A DNA stretch of 64,000 nucleotides from Acinetobacter apis (GCF_900197575.1 NZ_FZLN01000001.1:1178001-1242000), one strand, 5' to 3'. Counted from the first letter of the stretch, positions 9,941 to 18,437 are shown. Notes: generated by a model not told the origin, from the sequence alone. A program made the numbers and translations.

Positions 9941-9950
9941 AATGAGTATA
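9932..9950. promoter_or_regulatory. candidate NadQ operator 2 (degenerate)
   Basis: The plus strand reads TTTAATC-AAAAT-GAGTATA. It has the same 7-5-7 spacing as the other two sites, a perfect right half-site and a left half that matches 5 of 7. It overlaps the predicted -35 of nadA and lies on the regulator side of the intergenic region, so it could also serve autoregulation. Confidence 0.5.
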
Positions 9951-10090
9951 AATAAAATAAACTATTGTTTTTAAAGTTATTAATTTAAAAAAGACCAAAA
10001 AAAACTTTTTTCTTCCCGAACGGTTGAGAAGCTTTGTTTTTTTACTACAATAAACAAGATAAGACTCAATACAATAAAACTCGAGTATTC

Positions 10091-11038
10091 ATGCCGCATC
10101 TTTCTGCTTTAGATTCAAATACCACGCAAAGTCATACTGAACTTGTGGCGGTTTTATTGGCCGTCACTGGCTTTTCGGCACGAGTGTTAACCATACAACA
10201 GGGCACACTCCTGCCCTTTGGTCCACTGACGCCAATACATCATTCTTTACAAGCAGGTGCGCGTGCATGGGTACAACAACAAACCCAACAGCCTTTAGGC
10301 TATATGGAACAGTTATATACCTTTGTCGACATTAAACGTTCACAACATATTGGTGCACCACTCATCTATGTTAGCTATTTGGGCTTGGTTCGGGAAATCG
10401 AACATCCAAACTTAGATCTCGATGTAAAATGGTGTGATTGGTATGATTTTTTCCCATGGGAAAACATTAAATGCCCCACTGTCAACGCTAAAATTCATCT
10501 GATTGTTTTAAAAATTCAAGATTGGGTTGATGCAGCGCCAAGCTTAGCGGTCAGACAGACTCGTTTAGAACGAATGAACTTATGTTGGGGGAAAAATGGC
10601 TATGAGTGGCTAGAAGAAAATACCTTATTGCGCTATGAACTGATGTATGAAGCTGGGCTCATTGCAGAATCACCTTATTTCGCCAGTCAATTGCCCGAGT
10701 ATATTACAGGTAAACCGATGCAAAACCATCACCGCCGTGTACTTGCCACTGCGATTTCGCGTTTGCGTGCCAAATTAAAATATCGCCCTGTCATTTTTGA
10801 TTTAATGCCACCTGAATTCACCTTATTACAACTACAAAAAACCATTGAAGCACTGACAGGCACCGAACTGCATAAACAAAATTTTCGACGTTTAATGCAT
10901 CATCAAAATATCATTGAAGCCACCGGAAAAGAAGCCGCTGTAGAACGCGGACGACCTGCACAGCTTTATCGTTTTAAGCAAGATGTTTTACAAGAACATT
11001 TACTGTCAGGTTATAAACTTCCATTGCTGAACAATTAA
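10091..11038 (+). CDS. nadQ: Nudix-related NAD biosynthesis repressor, NadQ/NrtR type
   Basis: Predicted transcriptional regulator of de novo NAD synthesis. The N-terminal part (about residues 20-140) follows the NrtR/Nudix fold, with the recognisable segment YMEQLYTF. The region that would be the Nudix box reads ARAWVQQQTQQPLGY, with Gln where catalytic acidic residues are expected, so it is probably a ligand sensor rather than a hydrolase. The C-terminal part is an NrtR-type winged helix ending in RGRPAQLYRF. The frame is open from a TTG at 10034, but the ATG at 10091 is the likely start (315 residues). The gene sits divergently between nadAB and nadC, and repeated palindromes mark both flanking promoters. 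Target and effector are inferred. Confidence 0.85.
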   Translation: MPHLSALDSNTTQSHTELVAVLLAVTGFSARVLTIQQGTLLPFGPLTPIHHSLQAGARAWVQQQTQQPLGYMEQLYTFVDIKRSQHIGAPLIYVSYLGLVREIEHPNLDLDVKWCDWYDFFPWENIKCPTVNAKIHLIVLKIQDWVDAAPSLAVRQTRLERMNLCWGKNGYEWLEENTLLRYELMYEAGLIAESPYFASQLPEYITGKPMQNHHRRVLATAISRLRAKLKYRPVIFDLMPPEFTLLQLQKTIEALTGTELHKQNFRRLMHHQNIIEATGKEAAVERGRPAQLYRFKQDVLQEHLLSGYKLPLLNN

Positions 11039-11041
11039 TTG

Positions 11042-11070
11042 TTTACATCTAGAGCAATCTGCACTATATA
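11042..11070 (+). promoter_or_regulatory. probable nadC promoter
   Basis: TTTACA (11042-11047), a 17-nt spacer and TATATA (11065-11070). The -10 end overlaps the operator-like palindrome that begins at 11067. Confidence 0.5.
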
Positions 11071-11085
11071 CTCTATATGAGCATA
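11067..11085. promoter_or_regulatory. candidate NadQ operator 3 at nadC
   Basis: TATACTC-TATAT-GAGCATA, 18 of 19 bases identical to the nadA site. It runs from the -10 box to just before the Shine-Dalgarno GGAG (11090-11093). An in-frame ATG at 11077 lies inside the palindrome, which argues that this ATG is not the nadC start. Confidence 0.75.
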
Positions 11086-11100
11086 TATTGGAGATTTGCG

Positions 11101-11964
11101 ATGTCTTTCACCCTGCCTGATATTATTTTACAGACCCAAGTGCAATCTGCATTACTTGAAGATTTGGGACGCCGTGGTGATATTACATCTGCAGCCACCA
11201 TTCCTGCACAGCACACAGCAGACCTTCATATTGTGGCACGTGAATCAGGCGTGTTATGTGGCTTGGCATTAGCACGTCTTGCATTTACAACACTTGATGC
11301 TCAAATTCAATTTCATTCAGATTTAGCAGATGGCGATCTTATTCATGCCGGCAGTATTATTGCCTCAGTACATGGTAATGCACGTGCAATTTTAAGTGCA
11401 GAGCGCACTGCACTCAATTTTTTAACCCATTTAAGTGGCATTGCTAGCATTACCCAGCGTATTCAATCAAGTATTGCGCATACCCAAGCACAGCTGACCT
11501 GTACTCGTAAAACCATTCCAGGACTCCGTGATTTACAAAAATATGCTGTACGTGTCGGAGGTGGTCGCAATCATCGTATGGGTTTAGATGATGCTATTTT
11601 AATTAAAGATAATCATATTGCCCTCGCAGGAGGTGACTTAAAGCAGGTGCTACACCAAGCAAAGCAAGCAGCAGGTCATTTAATTCCGATCGAAGTGGAA
11701 GTCGATAACCTTATACAGCTTGAAGCTGTATTAAGTGAAGGCATTGATTTGGTTTTATTGGATAATATGGATACAGCCACGTTAAAAACAGCTGTTGAAA
11801 TGTGCCAAGGTAAGGCAAAAACTGAAGCCTCTGGCGGGATTACCCCTGCGCGTGCAGTTGAAGTGGCAGAAACAGGCGTTGATTTCTTGGCACTTGGATA
11901 TATTACTCACAGTGCAAAATATTTAGATATTGGTTTAGATTTTTTATCACCCACAGCACCATAG
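11101..11964 (+). CDS. nadC: nicotinate-nucleotide pyrophosphorylase (quinolinate phosphoribosyltransferase)
   Basis: Converts quinolinate and PRPP to nicotinate mononucleotide, the third de novo NAD step. Family motifs are EDLGRRGDITS near the N-terminus, AERTALNFLTHLSGIAS, CTRKTIPGLRDLQKYAV, GGGRNHRMGLDDAILIKDNH and EASGGI near the end. The start at 11101 is chosen because GGAG lies 7 nt upstream; this gives 287 residues, close to the usual length. The upstream in-frame ATG falls inside the operator. It is on the same strand as nadQ, 62 nt downstream, but with its own promoter. Confidence 0.95.
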   Translation: MSFTLPDIILQTQVQSALLEDLGRRGDITSAATIPAQHTADLHIVARESGVLCGLALARLAFTTLDAQIQFHSDLADGDLIHAGSIIASVHGNARAILSAERTALNFLTHLSGIASITQRIQSSIAHTQAQLTCTRKTIPGLRDLQKYAVRVGGGRNHRMGLDDAILIKDNHIALAGGDLKQVLHQAKQAAGHLIPIEVEVDNLIQLEAVLSEGIDLVLLDNMDTATLKTAVEMCQGKAKTEASGGITPARAVEVAETGVDFLALGYITHSAKYLDIGLDFLSPTAP

Positions 11965-12066
11965 CGGATGACAACTAACATCGACAGCGATCAATGAATT
12001 TACAGACCAAGTAAATATCTCAAGGTATACTTAATTCTACACAAACCAATAATAACAAGGAACGCC

Positions 12067-12627
12067 ATGTTGAATATATTGCAGTCATCTATCATCGGTC
12101 TGACATTGGCACTTGCTGTTGGATTTAGTCCAATGGCTTCTGCTGAAAATACACTGACATCACAACCTGAACGCGAGTGGGTGGGTCATACCGCGCCCAT
12201 TTATAAACTTCAAGATCAGTATGGCAAATGGCATCAATCTAGCCAATATTTAGGCCAATGGGTGGTGCTTTATTTTTATCCAAAAGACAACTCACCCGGT
12301 TGTACGCAAGAAGCCAATGCATTTAAAGCGCTTTATCCACAATTTTTAAAACACCATGCTGTGGTATTGGGGGTTAGTTTAGATGATGTGCAGTCTCACC
12401 AAAAATTTTCAGAAAAATTAAAACTGCCTTTTCCGATCTTAGCGGATGATAAACAAATTTTGGCCAAATCGTTTGGAATTGTACGCAATTTTGGCATTTT
12501 ACAAGTGGCAAAACGTGAAACCTTTTTAATCGATCCTAAAGGCAATGTGGTGTATCACTATACCAGTGTTAATAGTCAAACCCATGCCGATCAAGTGCTT
12601 AAAGACATTCAAGCCAACCAAAAGTAA
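12067..12627 (+). CDS. exported peroxiredoxin, Bcp/PrxQ-like
   Basis: Thiol peroxidase predicted to act outside the cytoplasm. The N-terminus is a signal peptide (MLNILQSSIIGLTLALAVGF...MASA, about 26 residues). The AhpC/TSA domain follows: YFYPKDNSPGCTQEANAF holds the peroxidatic Cys79, preceded by the expected Pro and Thr/Ser-type context. The resolving Cys that many Bcp proteins have five residues later is absent, and no other Cys is seen in the mature part, so a 1-Cys mechanism with an outside reductant is likely. It lies downstream of nadC and convergent with the next gene; no operon is obvious. Confidence 0.85.
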   Translation: MLNILQSSIIGLTLALAVGFSPMASAENTLTSQPEREWVGHTAPIYKLQDQYGKWHQSSQYLGQWVVLYFYPKDNSPGCTQEANAFKALYPQFLKHHAVVLGVSLDDVQSHQKFSEKLKLPFPILADDKQILAKSFGIVRNFGILQVAKRETFLIDPKGNVVYHYTSVNSQTHADQVLKDIQANQK

Positions 12628-12631
12628 TTGA

Positions 12632-13120
12632 TCATGTCTGTATCTGTGGCGGCACAAAAGGAATGCATTTTTCATATTCAGTACAGATCTGTCCACTTTT
12701 CTTGCGAATGAAATAATCTTGCACCATTTGTGCTTGCTGTTCGACCCCATAGCTTAAAAAATGCTTGCCAGCTTGAAGAATATAACGGTAACGGCGATTC
12801 AGAATTGCTTTACGCACTACACGAATTCCTTGCTGTAATTGCCATACATGTACCATTTCATGGATCAACCAAGCTTGGATATGTACATCAGCTGTTGAAA
12901 AATCAGGACGCCAATTGTATGCATTAAAATAAATATGGCCATTGGGGCTGAGCGCATAATCTTTTAAAATAGCGCGGTGTGCGATAATTCGAATGTGATC
13001 TAACTGTTGAATCTGATCGGAAAAAACCGACTCAATCAATTGAATTTCACCCAAAGTTAGCCCACGCTCTTGTACAATAAACCACTGATTTAATTTTTTT
13101 AATCCTTGTTTAAACACCAT
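12632..13120 (-). CDS. uncharacterised small HExxH protein (putative zinc metallopeptidase)
   Basis: A 162-residue protein with no signal peptide. The motif AWLIHEMVHVWQLQQG (His87, Glu88, His91) matches the HExxH zinc-protease signature in a helix. Upstream, YALSPNGHIYFNAYNW looks like the edge strand typical of minigluzincin-like folds. A third metal ligand is not obvious; Glu/His in the region after residue 115 are candidates. It is convergent with the exported peroxiredoxin (4-nt gap), and its promoter faces nadE. Similar proteins are sometimes annotated as vgr-related, but no secretion genes are nearby. Function unknown. Confidence 0.65.
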   Translation of the reverse strand: MVFKQGLKKLNQWFIVQERGLTLGEIQLIESVFSDQIQQLDHIRIIAHRAILKDYALSPNGHIYFNAYNWRPDFSTADVHIQAWLIHEMVHVWQLQQGIRVVRKAILNRRYRYILQAGKHFLSYGVEQQAQMVQDYFIRKKSGQICTEYEKCIPFVPPQIQT

Positions 13121-13276
13121 GTCATACCCATATGATCATAAATTGATGAATTATTGATAGATCTGTACATTTTTGTAGTGACTAGACAGTTTTTTAATTT
13201 TTTAATCTGAATCTTGATGTAGTTTCGTATATAGTATTCACTACCTAAATGATTCCCAGATATCAGTGTACCACCG

Positions 13277-13318
13277 ACAATACATTGAATAATTAAAGTT
13301 AAAAAATCAACGTATTGT
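13277..13318. repeat. 12-bp inverted repeat upstream of nadE
   Basis: Arms 13277-13288 (ACAATACATTGA) and 13307-13318 (TCAACGTATTGT) match in 11 of 12 positions and are separated by an 18-nt AT-rich spacer. It ends about 30 nt before the nadE start, so it could be an operator or a 5'-UTR hairpin. It does not resemble the NadQ-type palindrome. Confidence 0.5.
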
Positions 13319-13349
13319 TCATCCTTATAGGAAATAGGATTTTGTTTAA

Positions 13350-14975
13350 ATGAAGAACTTTAAAATTGCACTTGCTCAATTTTCTCCACATATTGGTAAC
13401 CTTGAAAGCAATACTCAAAAAATTATCGAACAGGTAAATCTAGCAAAAAAAGATCATGCAGATTTAATTATATTTCCTGAACTTAGTATTGTTGGCTACC
13501 CGGCAGAAGATTTGCTTTTACGTCCAAGTTTAAAAAAGCGAACTTTACACGCGTTTAAACAGCTCAGTGAAATCAAAGATATTGTTATGGTATTTGGTTT
13601 TGCACATCAAACAGATGATGGAAAAACATATAACTCTGCAGCTGTCATGAAAGATGGACAAGTTTTAGGCGTATATAATAAGCAAAACCTACCAAACTAT
13701 AGTGTCTTTGATGAAAAGCGTTACTTTACACCAGGTCAGCAGCATTTAGTCTTTGAATATTGTGGTCATAAATTTGGTGTTTTGATTTGTGAAGATGTAT
13801 GGAATCTAAATACTGTTCAGCAACTGTCAAAATTAAATGTAGACAGTATTTTGGTGTTAAATTCATCACCATATGAAGTAGGCAAACCTCAGCACCGTGT
13901 CACAACCCTATCTGAAGTTGCAAAACAATTAAATGTGAATTTAATTTATGTTAACCAAGTGGGTGGACATGATGACCTCATTTTTGATGGTACCAGCTTC
14001 TTAGTCAATCGTAATGGCGAAGTGGCATTTAAAGCTGAAAGCTTTAAAGAAAATCTTTACTTTGTATCATTTCAAGCAGAACAGGCACAATTTCAAAAAA
14101 CCTTAATTGCACCTGAATTGGATACCATGGCTGAGATTTACCAAAGCCTTGTACTAGCAACAAGAGACTATGTTCAGCGTTCAGGTTTTCCAGGCATTAT
14201 TTTAGGTTTATCAGGCGGGATCGATTCTGCACTCACGTTAGCAATTGCTGTTGATGCAATTGGTGCAGATAAAGTACAAGCCGTGATGATGCCTTATACG
14301 TATACTGCACAAATTAGCGTTGAAGATGCTGCTGAGCAAGCGAAAAAGCTAGGTATTGCTTTTGGTATTGCTGAAATCAATCCAATTGTAAACAGCTACT
14401 TAAAAACGCTCTATCCTTTCTTTGGTCAACGTCCAGCAGACACCACTGAAGAAAATCTACAAGCACGTGCACGCGGCACATTGTTAATGGGCTTGTCGAA
14501 CAAATTTGGTAATTTGGTGTTATCAACGGGAAATAAATCTGAATTGGCAGTGGGTTATTGCACTTTATATGGCGACATGGTGGGTGGCTTTGCGGTCTTA
14601 AAAGATGTGTATAAGACAATTGTATTTGAATTGGCAAAATACCGTAATAAAGTCAGTGAACAACCTGTAATTCCTGAGCGTGTGATTAGCCGTCCACCAT
14701 CGGCAGAATTACGACCAGATCAAACTGACCAAGATGCTTTACCAAGCTATGATGTGCTTGACAGTATTTTATATGCATATATAGAAGAAGATCAAAGCCA
14801 AGATGACATTATCGCCAAAGGGTTTGCAAAAGATGTGGTTGAAAAAGTCATTCGCTTGGTCGATCACAATGAATACAAACGTAGACAAGGTGTGATTGGA
14901 CCACGTATCAGTTCTCGCGCTTTTGGCCGTGAACGACGCTACCCAATCATTAACGGTTGGAAGCCTGGTATCTAA
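13350..14975 (+). CDS. nadE: glutamine-dependent NAD+ synthetase
   Basis: Amidates nicotinate adenine dinucleotide to NAD+, the last step of the pathway. An N-terminal nitrilase-type glutaminase domain (about 1-260) has the Glu-Lys-Cys triad in FPELSIVGYPAEDL, YNKQNLPNYSVFDE and LICEDVW. The C-terminal synthetase domain has the PP-loop ILGLSGGIDSALTLA and GTLLMGLSNKFGNLVLSTGNKSE. Length 541 residues is typical of two-domain NadE. The SD is AGGAAATAGGA upstream of the ATG. It is physically close to nadA, nadB, nadC and nadQ but has no NadQ-type palindrome in front. Confidence 0.95.
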   Translation: MKNFKIALAQFSPHIGNLESNTQKIIEQVNLAKKDHADLIIFPELSIVGYPAEDLLLRPSLKKRTLHAFKQLSEIKDIVMVFGFAHQTDDGKTYNSAAVMKDGQVLGVYNKQNLPNYSVFDEKRYFTPGQQHLVFEYCGHKFGVLICEDVWNLNTVQQLSKLNVDSILVLNSSPYEVGKPQHRVTTLSEVAKQLNVNLIYVNQVGGHDDLIFDGTSFLVNRNGEVAFKAESFKENLYFVSFQAEQAQFQKTLIAPELDTMAEIYQSLVLATRDYVQRSGFPGIILGLSGGIDSALTLAIAVDAIGADKVQAVMMPYTYTAQISVEDAAEQAKKLGIAFGIAEINPIVNSYLKTLYPFFGQRPADTTEENLQARARGTLLMGLSNKFGNLVLSTGNKSELAVGYCTLYGDMVGGFAVLKDVYKTIVFELAKYRNKVSEQPVIPERVISRPPSAELRPDQTDQDALPSYDVLDSILYAYIEEDQSQDDIIAKGFAKDVVEKVIRLVDHNEYKRRQGVIGPRISSRAFGRERRYPIINGWKPGI

Positions 14976-14984
14976 TTGAGTACC

Positions 14985-15014
14985 CCCCAAATCTTTGATT
15001 TGGGGTTTTCTTTT
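14985..15014 (+). terminator. nadE terminator
   Basis: A 9-bp GC-rich stem (CCCCAAATC / GATTTGGGG, loop TTT) followed by TTTTCTTTT. Confidence 0.9.
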
Positions 15015-15024
15015 CATGAAACAT

Positions 15025-15054
15025 AAAAAAACCATGCATACGCATGGTTTTTTT
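15025..15054. terminator. terminator of the tRNA-Met gene (bidirectional shape)
   Basis: Stem AAAAAAACCATGC / GCATGGTTTTTTT with loop ATAC. It lies immediately 3' of the minus-strand tRNA-Met gene and has T-runs in both directions. Confidence 0.85.
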
Positions 15055-15057
15055 AAA

Positions 15058-15134
15058 TGGTGGCTATGACTGGACTCGAACCTGTGACCCCAGCATTATG
15101 AGTGCTGTGCTCTAACCAACTGAGCTACATAGCC
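15058..15134 (-). tRNA. tRNA-Met (CAU), elongator type
   Basis: A 77-nt cloverleaf including encoded CCA. Acceptor stem GGCTATG/CATAGCC, D-loop AGTTGGTTAGA, anticodon loop CTCATAA with anticodon CAT, T-loop GGTTCGAGTCC. The paired G1-C72 acceptor end, unlike the mismatched end of initiator tRNA, indicates the elongator. Confidence 0.93.
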
Positions 15135-15147
15135 ATTTTGTGGTTGC

Positions 15148-15176
15148 ATTATCTATACTAATGTTAAAGTCGTCAA
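15148..15176 (-). promoter_or_regulatory. tRNA-Met promoter
   Basis: The minus strand reads TTGACG, a 17-nt spacer and GATAAT, about 13 nt before the tRNA 5' end. This is a good sigma-70 match. Confidence 0.75.
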
Positions 15177-15219
15177 CCTCTTTTCATACTTAGATGCTCA
15201 GCAAACAAGCAAACTCACC

Positions 15220-16077
15220 TCAAGATTCATTGATCTCAAGGCGACCATTTTTATTTTTATCCCAATAGACAAACAATTGATTGGCAAAATGGGTTAAATC
15301 TTTACGTCGAATCGTCGATTTTCCCTGGGCTATTGCAATGAAGCGTGCATTATAAAAATCAAACCACGCTGATTTAGCTTGTTCTTTATTTTCATGATAG
15401 CGCAGCCTAAACTCATTGACATATTCATCTTCTGATAATACCCAGTCGCGATTGGCATCTGTCTGTATAAACAGTTGTTCACGTTCTGTTAAATAGTGCG
15501 CCAAGGTAACTTCTGATTGACCTTGACCATGCTGTGCAATAAATGCCTTCACATCAGTTGCAACAGGCATCGCCACTTTGGATTTAAACATAGCACCGCC
15601 ATGTAATCTTTCTTTGTGGTCTTCAAGTGCAGCATCAGAGGCATTGACTATACCATCTGAATTTTTATCAAATTTTTCAAAAGCTTGTACACCAATGTCT
15701 TGAAACTCTTTCAGTGAAATATACGAATCTTTATTTTTATTGAGTACACCAAAGCGCACATGGGCTTGCTGAATAGATGCATCTTCATAAGCTTGAACTG
15801 TTTGATCAAAGTCATGCATTTCAAAAGCAATAAATTCAGCCTGTGTGACCTCAGCATGTTTGTTAAATAAAGCATCATACGGCGCAATAAATTGCCGAAC
15901 AAAAACATCTTTTTTAATCGATGTTGCATCAGCTTGACCTGATAACTCTTTAATCCACCTATTTTGCATTGCTGCGGTAGACTCTTGAAAGCCTGTAAAG
16001 TATGGATTCACTGTAGTATCATTTGCCGCAAATACCATGCTACTCATTGCGATGCTACATAACAAAATTTTTTTCAT
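15220..16077 (-). CDS. exported EF-hand protein
   Basis: A 285-residue protein with an N-terminal signal peptide (MKKILLCSIAMSSMVFA). At least three calcium-loop-like segments are visible: FDKNSDGIVNASD, TDANRDWVLSEDE and WDKNKNGRLEINE; a fourth, LNKNKDSYISLKE, is partial. The middle loop has Trp where Gly is usual. It lies 40 nt downstream of a TonB-dependent receptor gene on the same strand and is probably co-transcribed with it, so a role in the same uptake process is plausible. Whether it binds calcium, and what it does for the receptor, is unknown. Confidence 0.8.
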   Translation of the reverse strand: MKKILLCSIAMSSMVFAANDTTVNPYFTGFQESTAAMQNRWIKELSGQADATSIKKDVFVRQFIAPYDALFNKHAEVTQAEFIAFEMHDFDQTVQAYEDASIQQAHVRFGVLNKNKDSYISLKEFQDIGVQAFEKFDKNSDGIVNASDAALEDHKERLHGGAMFKSKVAMPVATDVKAFIAQHGQGQSEVTLAHYLTEREQLFIQTDANRDWVLSEDEYVNEFRLRYHENKEQAKSAWFDFYNARFIAIAQGKSTIRRKDLTHFANQLFVYWDKNKNGRLEINES

Positions 16078-16117
16078 TGACTTTACTCTCTATCAAATAC
16101 TGACGGGCTATTTTTAA

Positions 16118-18343
16118 TTAAAATTTGAATGCCAAACTAGCAACCACATTACGTCCAGGTAACGTTGCTCGATCAATTAAAGTTGCGCTGGTTAAAGTGC
16201 CTACCGTTGCATAATCCCAATATTTTTTATCAAATAAATTATTGAGTGCCACATTGAAAGTGACATGTGAGTTGGCATGCCAATACATGGATAAATCATG
16301 AATAACATACCCAGGCACATTTTGATAACTTGTACCAGAAGTACTGACTGTGGTGTCTTTGGCTGCAGTTTTAGCCCCAACAGCTGTACTTGTAAAACCT
16401 AAACCAAAACGATGGTCAGGGTCATCATAAGCAACTGTAAAACTGGCTTTTTCAGGTTGAACTGAATTCACCCCACCTTTTACACCACTGTTATTTTTAG
16501 ATGTTCCTCGTGCTTTACCTGCAACCAATGCCACACTCATGCCAGATGAATATGGAAAAAATTGTGCAAGGTCAATCCGCGTAGACAACTCAGCGCCCCA
16601 AATATTGGCTTGAGCTACATTTTGTAATTGATAAATCGCACTCGACAATTGTTTGTAATCAATAAAGTTATGATATTTAGTATAAAACCCTGTTAAATCA
16701 AACTTAAGCCCTTCAATAGGTGTGGTTTTTAGACCAATTTCAAAAGCATCACTGCTTTCTTTACTTAAATTACTGTTACCAATAATAGAATAGCCACGTC
16801 CAGGATCATAAGTTCCAGACATCTCTGCTGCAGTCGGAATACGATTGCCACGGTTATATTTTGCATAGAGATAATAATTGGGTGACAACACATAACTTAT
16901 GGCTAAATTTGGCGATAGATACCGATAACTTTCAGATTGAATACTAGATTGAGCCACTGCATTCGATGTCACACTTGAAGTATTTTTCGGGTCATAACTT
17001 TGATACTCTGCACGTATCCCTGGGGTAATTTCCAATAACCGCTGTGCAAGTTGAAATTGCATTGTGTCTGCAATATAGAGGCTATATTTATTATTTTCTG
17101 ATGCCATCATTCGGTTTTGTGTTACGACTGTACCATTGGGATTCGATTGCACCCATGGGCGATTACTTTTGATTTGATTCCATGCCAAACCATAACGAAT
17201 ATGATGATTGGCAAGCTGTTTTTGAGCATCGGTTTTAATGCCATAATTTTTTTCTTGGTAATTATTATCGGTATAACGCATGCCTGTTCCATAAGCACCG
17301 CTGTAATAAGATACTGTGTTATTGTCATTATGAGTATCTTGATAAAACGCAGTTGATTTAAGCTGATCAAATAAAGCGAACTGATCTGTGAATAGTGTAT
17401 GGTCTATACTATAACGAATACGCTGACCATCTACAGTTTGGCTTGCACCTCGTGGATATAAGCTGCCTAAAACATCATTGCTAATAAAACGATCTGTATC
17501 TTTTTGATATAAATCAAAAGTAAACCCAAGTTTTTGTTGTGGTGTCAGCTGCCACAACACTTTAGCCAACACAGCATCTGAACGCCAGTCCACAGGATTT
17601 TCTTTTAATTGCCCTTCACTTTGTGTTTCATGCCCTTCACGATGTGCATAAGCTACCAATGCTTTTAACGTGTCATTCCCGACTGCACCTGTCAATGATG
17701 TAAACCATGCATCATCAGCTGAGCTATAACCACTTTTTAACGTTGCTGCCACCTGCTTATCTGGTGATAAATAATCTTCAGGTGACTTGGTTTTAAAGGT
17801 TACACGTCCCCCAATACCATCTGAACTTACATTACTGGTACCTGATTCAATCGACACCTGACTGAACATTTCAGGATCAATAAAATCACGACCTGAACTA
17901 AAACTGTTACTTTTCATGCCATCAGGTTCTGTGGTGGCAACAGGTAAATCGACACCATCAATATCTAAACCAATTCGATTTCCTTCAATTCCTCGAATAT
18001 TATAACCACTGGTACCTGCCCCATCCCATGCACTGCCACCACCACTCACAGCTTTAGGTGCGCTAACCAAGGGCAAATAACGCACGATACTTGCCATATC
18101 TGTTGCGCCTGTTTGGTCTAAATTGGCACGGTCAATCACGACTTCAGATTCAGGGACATTATGTTTTTGCTGAGCATAGACTGTCATCACAGGCAATGGG
18201 GTGGTTTCAGCATCTTGTTTAACTTCAGCTGCATTTGCAGAAAAAGGTACTCCCAATAAAATCGTCAAACAACAACAGGTTAAATATCGATATTGGAATG
18301 ACTTTTGGAGCAACACATTTTTCTTAATCAAGGACATCATCAC
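16118..18343 (-). CDS. TonB-dependent outer-membrane receptor, heme/hemoprotein type likely
   Basis: Outer-membrane active transporter of 741 residues. It has a signal peptide ending near FSANA, a short TonB-box region, a plug domain (VPESEVVIDRANLDQTGATD, then YNIRGIEGNRIGLDIDGVDL and DGIGGRVTFKTKSPEDY) and a beta-barrel ending in the terminal Phe of VVASLAFKF. The plug motif IRGIEGNRIG...IDGV resembles hemoglobin/transferrin-type receptors, so heme is the most likely cargo, but this is inference. The start could be any of three tandem ATGs. A Fur-box-like sequence at 18438-18456 lies upstream, suggesting iron repression, and an EF-hand gene follows 40 nt downstream. Confidence 0.88.
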   Translation of the reverse strand: MMMSLIKKNVLLQKSFQYRYLTCCCLTILLGVPFSANAAEVKQDAETTPLPVMTVYAQQKHNVPESEVVIDRANLDQTGATDMASIVRYLPLVSAPKAVSGGGSAWDGAGTSGYNIRGIEGNRIGLDIDGVDLPVATTEPDGMKSNSFSSGRDFIDPEMFSQVSIESGTSNVSSDGIGGRVTFKTKSPEDYLSPDKQVAATLKSGYSSADDAWFTSLTGAVGNDTLKALVAYAHREGHETQSEGQLKENPVDWRSDAVLAKVLWQLTPQQKLGFTFDLYQKDTDRFISNDVLGSLYPRGASQTVDGQRIRYSIDHTLFTDQFALFDQLKSTAFYQDTHNDNNTVSYYSGAYGTGMRYTDNNYQEKNYGIKTDAQKQLANHHIRYGLAWNQIKSNRPWVQSNPNGTVVTQNRMMASENNKYSLYIADTMQFQLAQRLLEITPGIRAEYQSYDPKNTSSVTSNAVAQSSIQSESYRYLSPNLAISYVLSPNYYLYAKYNRGNRIPTAAEMSGTYDPGRGYSIIGNSNLSKESSDAFEIGLKTTPIEGLKFDLTGFYTKYHNFIDYKQLSSAIYQLQNVAQANIWGAELSTRIDLAQFFPYSSGMSVALVAGKARGTSKNNSGVKGGVNSVQPEKASFTVAYDDPDHRFGLGFTSTAVGAKTAAKDTTVSTSGTSYQNVPGYVIHDLSMYWHANSHVTFNVALNNLFDKKYWDYATVGTLTSATLIDRATLPGRNVVASLAFKF

Positions 18344-18437
18344 AGCTCTACTGCATATTATTCATATCAAGTCACGCTTAACTGTTTAATTCATAAATTA
18401 TATAAATGTTATATATAAACAGTTTAAGCACCATTTA

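Noticed and set aside
11077..11100. Upstream in-frame ATG for nadC
   Set aside because: It lies within the operator-like palindrome and has no SD; the ATG at 11101 has GGAG 7 nt upstream.
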